Assembly (NCBI GenBank): GCA_032358165.1
Contig: JAALGY010000057.1
Span: forward strand, 1,302,001-1,366,000
Length of the DNA: 64,000 bases
Reading direction: 5' to 3'
Origin: Diplosphaera chodatii
Taxonomy: Eukaryota; Chlorophyta; Trebouxiophyceae; Prasiolales; Stichococcaceae
Below, one piece after another: positions 54,634 to 64,000 of this stretch (its first letter is position 1; each line of letters begins with the position of its first letter). Under the pieces are notes generated by a model. That model was not told where the DNA came from and did no database searches. It saw only the letters and a list, made by a program, of their open reading frames with translations. Made by a program: the position numbers and the translations under genes.

Positions 54634-55952
54634 TCATTGAAGCACTGACTTCAGCCACTGCTGAAACGCGTCCAGCTCCTCTGGCCATGCCTCGTGTTGC
54701 ATGCCAGCATAGCTGTTGAAGACGACATGGGCGCCTGCCGCTTTCAGTTTAGCTGCGCTCCGCTCTCCATACTCATATCGCACCTGCGGGTGGGAGCAAA
54801 TCGTGACTCTTGACTGTGAACTGCAGTTTGATCATCGGTGATCCTCCAGGTGTTGCCAGGTGTGACTGCTGAGCTGCCCGATTCCTCACCACTGGGTCAG
54901 CGGTGCCATGTGCCATCCACAGCGGGGTGGCCTTGTTAGCGGCTGACAACGGCGGGTCATTGGCCAATGTGAGCCAAGTCGACAGGCCCGCTACGCCAGC
55001 GACCTTCACGTCAGACCTCAACATCAGCAGCGCAACCGCACCGCCCTGCGAGAAGCCGGCCACAACCACCCTGCAGAGTGGCAGCTGACAAATCTGGCTG
55101 GATGCACCCGTTTGCCTCCCAGTACAGCCCTCATGCATTCACAGCTGCTGTCCGAGCCGCAGGAGCACGTCATGCTTGCTGCATGCGGGGCGCGGGTGCT
55201 ATGCAGCGCTGCAGCTCACTTGTCAACGCCTTGCGCCTGCTCCTCACGCACCAGCTGCTCAACCAGCTGCACGCTGTCGTTCAGCCCCTGTACATCCTCT
55301 CGCTGACCGATTTCATCCAGACTGGCGATGTCAAACCAGCCTGTCATCCGCATGCCCATGTTGACAGTGATTGGGCGCTGCAGGTGTGCACAGGCCATCA
55401 TCAGACGCCTGCCTCAGGCACTGCAATAGGGAGTGCCCAGCACGAGTTGCAACCTTGCAGATCATAGAGCTGCAAGGGTGAAGGACCAACCTCTGCAGCC
55501 GTCGGGAAAACAAACTTTACGCCTGGTAGAGTCTCCGCGAACATCTTGCCGATGCTTGCCCACCTGCACCGTTGAAGTTTTATTAGTGCGCTGACGTGAT
55601 GCAATGGAAGCTGCTGACCGTGCCACTTGATTCCTCACCCAGCTCCCGTGTCTCCCAGTCCATGGAGCATGATGACAGTGCCGGTTTGAGGTGCCTGTGG
55701 CGCCATCACAATAGGCTTCATGGCTGTCGCCGCTGACCGGAGTGATCTGCCGCGCTGAGATGCCCGCTGCACGGTCTGCAGTGCTGGACGTGCTGGTGTG
55801 GTGCACTGTCTGTTGATGGCGATGGCGCCGCGCGCAATGTGCAGCATACAGACAGACACAGGCAGCAGGCGCCTCAGAGCACAGGCCATGCACACGGCTT
55901 TCAAGCGGCTGCTCAAGCTTCCGATCAACAGCGCAACAGGATTGCAGGACAT
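54634..55952 (-). CDS. Acyl-protein thioesterase / carboxylesterase (APT1/LYPLA family)
   Basis: A serine hydrolase that removes palmitate from proteins or cleaves lysophospholipids. Core exons: MAPQAPQTGTVIMLHGLGDT (from about 55,710); WASIGKMFAETLPGVKFVFP (about 55,560); ITVNMGMRMTGWFDIASLDE (about 55,370); VVVAGFSQGGAVALLML with the nucleophile Ser in GFSQG (about 55,060); TPLWMAHGTADPVV with the Asp (about 54,910); and VRYEYGERSAAKLKAAGAHV ... YAGMQHEAWPEELDAF with the His, ending SVLQ at 54,636-54,634. Catalytic triad and fold are complete. The start is ambiguous: the ATG at 55,721 (MKPIVMAP) would give a cytosolic enzyme of normal length. The open frame extends upstream to ATGs at 55,952 (MSCNPVALLIGSLSSRLKAV) and 56,009, adding 77-96 residues that resemble a targeting peptide. 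Confidence 0.85.
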
Positions 55953-56270
55953 GACGCGCTGGGGTGCACCTACAAAAGCATTCCGCACGTGTGTGTTGCA
56001 GCATATCATCCACCCCCCTGCCCGTGATTTGCCATGCTATGCTCCGCCATATGCACTACGCACCTTGCGCTGACGTGCTTGCGACACACACTCAGCAACC
56101 CGTCCAGGGACTTGTACGATAATAGACGCCAGCAACTGTGTCACTCAGCAGCTTTCAAAGCCAGCTGTTCGAATCTGTCTTCGGACTATTTGCAACGATA
56201 TCGACGGCTGATGGTTGTCTGAGCGTCTTACTTGCACGACTGCCGTGCTCCTCAGCATCCTTTTACGCTA
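55953..56270. promoter_or_regulatory. Divergent intergenic region, thioesterase / RAD51
   Basis: About 320 bp between divergent starts, with no distinct element. Confidence 0.35.
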
Positions 56271-58299
56271 ATGGCTGCGATGGAGGGACAAATGGCCTCC
56301 AGGCAGGAGGAACAGGAAATGGCAGTGCAGGCAGTAGAGGCCGAAGCAGACATGGTGCAGGCGGTGAACGAGCCTATCGAGCGGCTGCAGGTCTGCCAGA
56401 CCACTCTGATTCCATGTCGAGCACATGCTGCATGTCTCGTATGCACCTCAGTGACCCGTGACATGCACCGCACATGCACGTCAGTGCACGGTAGTCACAT
56501 GTGTATGTGAAGGGCCTGCTCAGCTAGGGAGGGCCATCACATTTCAGGAAATGGGCATCGCGGCAGCAGATATCAAGAAGCTGCGAGAGGCGTCGTACCA
56601 TGTCATTGAGGCAGTAGCGCATGCAACAAAGCGGGAACTGCTGCTGGTCAAGGGTCTAAGCGAAGCCAAGGTCAACAAGATCAAGGAAGCAGGCAGGCAT
56701 ACAGGAATCATCGTGCAGTCGAGCATGCAAGGGTTCGTGACACGGTGACAGGCTGCTGCGCCATCGTTGGGTGCCCACTTTATTGATCGAATGCTGACCT
56801 GGGCTGCCATCGCATGTGCTGCAGCTGGGAAGAATTGCTACATGGGGTTCGTGACAGCGACAGAGATTGCCATGCAGCGGCGTGAGCTGCTGAAGATCAC
56901 GACCGGGTGCAAGGAGGTGGACGCCATCCTGGAAGGTGTGGCGGCATCTCATCACGTCTGCAGACCCCGCATGAGCGCACCACTGATACGGGCGGTGTTG
57001 ATGCCCTCTGGTCTGTCCTGTGTCCTGGTGTGTCGAGAGTTCCATCGTGGCTGCTAGGTGGCATGGAGAGTGGTGCCATCACAGAGATGTATGGTGAGTT
57101 CCGCACGGGAAAGACACAGATGTGCCACACGCTAGCGGTCACCTGCCAGGTGAGCAGCCGCTCGTAACGATGCAACACTGCAGGAGCTTGCGTGCCTGTC
57201 GGCTCACCTGTCAGAGCGTTGCACTGTAAGCCTTGCTGCACGCCAGCGCCACAGCTTGTCGCCTCACGCTGCAGTTGCCCATCTCCATGGGTGGGGCGGA
57301 GGGGAAGGCGATGTATATTGACACAGAGGGCACATTCCGGCCTGAGCGGCTACAGCAAATAGCAGAGAGGTGTGACTGTGGAAGATTTGCATACAACCAC
57401 CGGAGAAGTGTTGCCATCATTGCCTTGCGGCTGCTGATCAGCTGCCCAATGTGGCTGACGGCAGGTACGGCATGAACCCGGATGATGTGCTGGACAACGT
57501 GGCGTACGCGCGGGCGCACAACACGGAGCAGCAGGGCGACCTGCTCATGGCCGCGGCCAGCATGCTGTCGGAGTCGCGCTTTGCGATCATCATCGTGGAC
57601 AGCGCCACAGCGCTGTACCGTGTCGAGTATCTGGGCCGCGGTGAACTTGCTGGTCGGCAAAATCAACTAGGTGCGCGCACTCCTTTACGCTGTGTGCATG
57701 CGGTGCAGTGTATTATAGAGATTTGTATATTGCTCCGATCATGACCTGATACCAGTGCACCAATGCTGGCACTCACTCCACCTCCGTGCAGGGCGGTTCT
57801 TGCGGACGTTGGGCAAGCTGGCTGCGCAGTTCGGTGTGGCTGTAGTAATCACCAACCAGGTCCGCGCACTACGATGTACAAACAAGCGAGAACTACAAAC
57901 AGTGCATGGAGTCCGGGCTGTTCACTGGTATCATTGCCAGGGTCTTGACTGAATGAGTCACTGGCTCATACCAGGTGGTTGCAGCCAATCTGGACGGCGC
58001 AGCCATGTTCTCTGGGCCATCAGTGAAGCCCATTGGCGGCAACATCATGGCGCACGCAACAACAACCAGACTATTTCTGAAGAAGGGGCGCGGCGAGAAC
58101 CGCACGATGAAGATCATGGCGTCGCCGTCACTTGGCGAGCGTGATGCCAGCTTCAGTGTGGGGCCAGACGGCATCACAGGTGAGAGCAAAGGGTTTCACC
58201 TGGAAGCATGTGGTGCGAGGGTCTAGCATTCGTATGTGCTGTGCTGTGAGCGGCGACATTGCCGACTGTTGTTTGGTGCCTGCAGATGCAACAGAGTGA
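56271..58299 (+). CDS. RAD51: RAD51 recombinase, nine exons
   Basis: The eukaryotic RecA homologue that forms filaments on single-stranded DNA and drives strand exchange in double-strand break repair. Exons: 56,271-56,390; 56,548-56,692; 56,825-56,935; 57,058-57,149; 57,275-57,369; 57,465-57,670; 57,792-57,859; 57,975-58,179; 58,286-58,299. Phases agree throughout and give 351 residues (family about 340). The N-terminal helix-hairpin-helix is [14 protein letters not shown] and [19 protein letters not shown]. Walker A is GEFRTGKT, Walker [36 protein letters not shown]-like [20 protein letters not shown] and [16 protein letters not shown] all follow. The intron after exon 2 starts with GC (AAGCAG|GCAGGC); no GT donor keeps the frame. 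The last exon is only 14 bp (encoding ATE after a split Asp). I see no competing paralogue such as DMC1. Confidence 0.92.
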
Positions 58300-58745
58300 A
58301 CCTCAATCAGTGGGCCATCAGCGCTTCAAGACAAATGGCATGCAGCCGGGCGGACACTACGGACGACCGTATAGCAGCTGCAGCTGTTGCGTGTGATGAT
58401 GTCTGGTGGCTTGTTTGGCGTCTGGTTGACTGTAGCATTCTTCTGTTTCATGTTCGAGTGTACATGACAGTTCCCTCAACCATTGCTCATGTCTCTGTGT
58501 CTTCCTTGATATAACAACTGCAGAAACCATGGATGAAGGCTGATGTCCAGGGCTATGTGCACGCTTCAAACGCAGGTCTCACCCTGACCTCTGTACCGCA
58601 GCACAAGACTGATACACTCGCCCCGGACTGCCTCGAGTGCTAGTTGTGCAGCACGGACAGGAGCTGTTCTCAACGACCTCAGCATTGCACCCCAACAACG
58701 TGCTTGCTCTCGCAACTTATGACTTCGAGGAGACACGAGAGCTAA
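58300..58745. other. Gap between convergent RAD51 and MetAP2
   Basis: About 450 bp, presumably two 3' UTRs. Nothing else was recognised. Confidence 0.4.
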
Positions 58746-61341
<2,596 letters not shown>

Positions 61342-61926
61342 CCTGTGTGCTGCCTGCGCAGATGTAACGTGCGGTGCAAGCAGGTCCGGGATTGTTGCAA
61401 GCTGCGGCCTTGCACGGGCGTGGTCACCACGAACTTCAGATAGCTGGGACTGAAGCATTAATAGGTTTACTACCAATATCATCACGGCCACATTGCAACA
61501 TGGATGCTACTTTTGGTAGGAGGGTGTCTGCGTCCTGCTGCTGCTTCCGCTCGCCACTCCCTACTTGTCGAGAATGCATGCCTGTGGCACAGTGCCAGAG
61601 CATCGTGCAGCATCTGCAGCCCACTTTATTGTAGTGATACGACTGCCACTTCACGCAGACAGTAACTGTCAAGCACGCCCGTGAACGCGTGTACATTGCA
61701 AAGGCTGAACCCAGGCATACGCAGAAGCATTGCATGCTTGGATGCGTGCTGCCACCATCAGCACACACGGTCAGCAAAAGCCAGCAGGTGTGAAACCTCC
61801 TCTCTGGACTGACAAAGCAATCGTGCGTCCGCGGGTGACAAGCAGCAATCATGCCCCAAGCACTGCAGCGAACGATGCTCGCGCGCGTGTTTGGCTCCTT
61901 GCACGACCTGCCACCTCGTGACCCTG
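61342..61926. promoter_or_regulatory. Divergent intergenic region, MetAP2 / hydrolase
   Basis: About 585 bp between divergent starts. The MetAP2 frame stays open upstream to about 61,491, so its true start could lie further out. No repeat or RNA gene was seen. Confidence 0.35.
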
Positions 61927-64000
61927 ATGACACCTGCAGACTATGTGAGCAAATGCTCCTTGCGGCCAGTTCCGCAGCACCGCCGGCGGTACACTAGCGG
62001 CCGGCACACTGCTGCTGTTGCGGCAGCAGCATTGAGCAGCGGCGACATGGTGCTACTGGCCAATATCAAATGGCCTGCAGTCGCTGGTGCCCTGGCAGCT
62101 GGTCTGAGTGCCATTGCATTTGCAGATGCACGCAGAAAGACCAGGTGAGCCGATGGCTGTGCTGCTCTCCTGCCAAACCAGGCAGAAGCATCAGTGCATG
62201 ACAACAAAGGCAGTATGATGTGAGGGGGTCGACTTAATGAGCTTCGGGTCGCGGCTGGCCTAAGCTCCGATGGTCTCCTGCCTACAGAGTGCCGCACCTG
62301 CGGTATCAGAAGGCAGGGCTCATAGAGGCAATTGTGGACCAGTGTCCGAGCCTGGCTGCTGTGTACCGGGCATGCCCCTTTCTCACGAACGGGCACGTCG
62401 AGACCATCTTTGCAGCTGTTGCGCGCGCTAACCCCAGCGTACAATACTACAGGCGATGTGTTATCATGCCAGACGGTGCTGCCATTGCACTTGACTACGA
62501 GCTGCTGCCGCCAGAGCTGGTGAGTGCCATGATACTGGCCAGCTGCCATCCAGGTCCTCCCTCTGACACGTGCAGCATGATTTCATGACGATTGTGCGCT
62601 GTGCAATGCACAGGAGTTGCCTGCAGATGCGCCGGTGGTGCTGCTGTTGCCTGGCCTTACTGGTGTGCTGAGCTGGATGTTTCCGCACAACCTGTCTCTC
62701 AATGAACTGTGCCAAATATGCAATGCCCTGTTTGGCTCCATGAAGATGAGAGACAGTTGCATTCCTGTAGGTGGGTCGCACGACGTGTATGTGCAGCACA
62801 TGGTTAAGCAGGCGAGGCAACGGGGGCTGCGAGCTGTGGTGTTCAACGGACGGGGTGAGGGGCACTGCAGTCACCTCACGTGCTGAGGTGGTAGCAGCGT
62901 TTGCTTGGCATAGAATTACAGCGGAGTAACACTGCATCAAATGCTGGGTACTCTATGTGCAGGCACATCCGACAGCCCAGTCACAACACCACAGTTCTAC
63001 TCCGCATCCTACACGGAGGACACGCGGCGTGTCACCAACTACCTGGTCGAGCAGTTTCCGTCGTCGCCACTCGTTGCTGTCGGCTGGTCGCTGGGTGCCA
63101 ACATCCTGCTGAAGTGGGTGGTACAGATGCCTGGCGTGGCAGGCGCTGTGTAGAATGTGCATACCATGCTGGCACGAAACTGCTAGGTGTGCTCGCCTTT
63201 CCGACCTGGTTGCTCACCTGCTGCACAGATACCTTGGGGAGGAGGGTGCCAAGGCGCCCTTTGTGGCAGCGGCTTCCCTATGTAAGCTTGCACTTTTGCA
63301 ATATCGCGTAATTATTGATCAAGCTCGGGTGCAACAACGAGATGAGCGACATCCCCGCTGGCATGCAGGTAACCCGTTCAACCTGCCACTGGCAAATGCC
63401 AACTTTGAAAAAGGGTTCAATAGGTTCTACGACTACCGCCTGGCGCAGTCGCTCAGCACCATATACAGGCGGTACGTTGATCACTGCACACATACAATCA
63501 AGCTGGCCAGGGCAACAACAAGCAGGTGTGATAGATCCTTGAATTTGCTGCAGGCACATGCCATTGTTCTTGCGTCGTGCCGAGGCCTTCGACACACAAC
63601 TTGCGGCCGACTGCAAAACCATCCGCCAGTTTGACGATGCGATCACGCGCGTGGCATTTGGTAGGATGCGTGCAGCCAGCTCACCACAAAGCCTGTCGAC
63701 TTGCAGCTTTGTGCGCCTTTGACGCACAGAAGGTGCAACTCAAGCTCAGTCACTGATGGCTGCGGCTCAGGCTGGCCAAGCGTTGATGCGTACTACGAGG
63801 GCTCCTCGTCAGCAAAGGCGGTGCCAGACATCACCATTCCGACGCTGTGCATTCAGGCAACCTCGCACCCAACCCATCTCTGGATCTGGACTTTCACGAC
63901 ATCGATGTCTCACCTCCATTAGAGCCTTGTGTCCCTCGTGGTTCTATGCCGCCACACTGAAGCTCAGGACCTGGTTGAGCAATATCTGCTACAAGTGCAG
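61927..64000 (+). CDS. EMB8/ABHD1-3-type alpha/beta hydrolase, 3' end beyond window
   Basis: A membrane-associated or plastid serine hydrolase of the YheT/EMB8/ABHD family; the substrate is unknown, and lipid esters are likely from relatives. The first ATG is at 61,927 (MTPADYVSKCSLRPVP), with a later in-frame ATG at 62,048 (MVLLANIKWPAVAGALAAGL, a hydrophobic segment). Exons then give RVPHLRYQKAGLIEAIVDQC, PFLTNGHVETIFAAVARANP (the family's TNGHVET signature), GAAIALDYELLP, APVVLLLPGLTG (oxyanion strand), YVQHMVKQARQRGLRAVVFN, the nucleophile elbow VGWSLGANILLKWV (Ser near 63,090), NPFNLPLANANFEKGF, and AVPDITIPTLCIQA (about 63,820, leading to the Asp). The catalytic His and the end lie past 64,000, so the gene is incomplete. 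About 60 bp after GLTG (62,671 onward) the annotation is uncertain because several donors fit. Confidence 0.75.

Overview
This is nuclear DNA from a eukaryote, most likely a green alga (Chlorophyta, perhaps a trebouxiophyte). The single-copy genes are GC-rich and cut by many short introns with strong TGCAG-type acceptors. They include a WD40 protein that best fits the plant/algal TPLATE (TSET) complex, an organelle-type HflX GTPase with a transit-peptide-like N-terminus, and a TTTAGGG-like motif. The lineage is inferred from gene content; no marker gene settles it.

The window has two halves. Positions 1-4,070 are gene-poor with simple repeats and one old repeat copy. From about 4.1 to 30.8 kb is a mosaic of mobile-element pieces with no host gene that I can support. 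Its parts are: two near-identical 5'-truncated LINE copies (LINE-A); a separate LINE 5' fragment with an endonuclease domain; many 3' ends of a second LINE (LINE-B); a 92-bp minisatellite that continues from the LINE-A 3' end; an (AAAC)n-tailed non-autonomous element (called T/Q here); long (TTTG)n tracts; and eight insertions of a roughly 223-bp structured SINE-like element with 4-6 bp target-site duplications. A block of about 3.6 kb is tandemly duplicated between about 21.8 and 28.9 kb. The long open frames in this half come from the minisatellite or from degraded LINEs and should not be read as host proteins.

From 31.1 kb to the end the DNA is compact, with mostly recognisable genes: CHZ-domain histone chaperone (-), TWD40-2-like TSET/TPLATE subunit (+), heme oxygenase (-), HflX (+), DPH7 (-), GTPBP1-like GTPase (+), FtsJ-like RNA methyltransferase (-), acyl-protein thioesterase (-), RAD51 (+), methionine aminopeptidase 2 (-), and an EMB8/ABHD-type alpha/beta hydrolase (+) cut by the window end. 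Many neighbours are convergent with gaps near 110 bp or divergent with shared upstream regions of 0.3-1.2 kb. They look like unrelated housekeeping functions (chromatin, endocytosis, heme breakdown, translation and protein maturation, recombination), not a cluster. One 917-bp inverted-repeat DNA transposon of MITE/MULE type sits between the heme oxygenase and HflX genes.

Exon boundaries were read by eye from frame continuity, splice sites and family motifs. Those for CHZ, RAD51 and the start of the WD40 gene were worked through base by base; the others are approximate.
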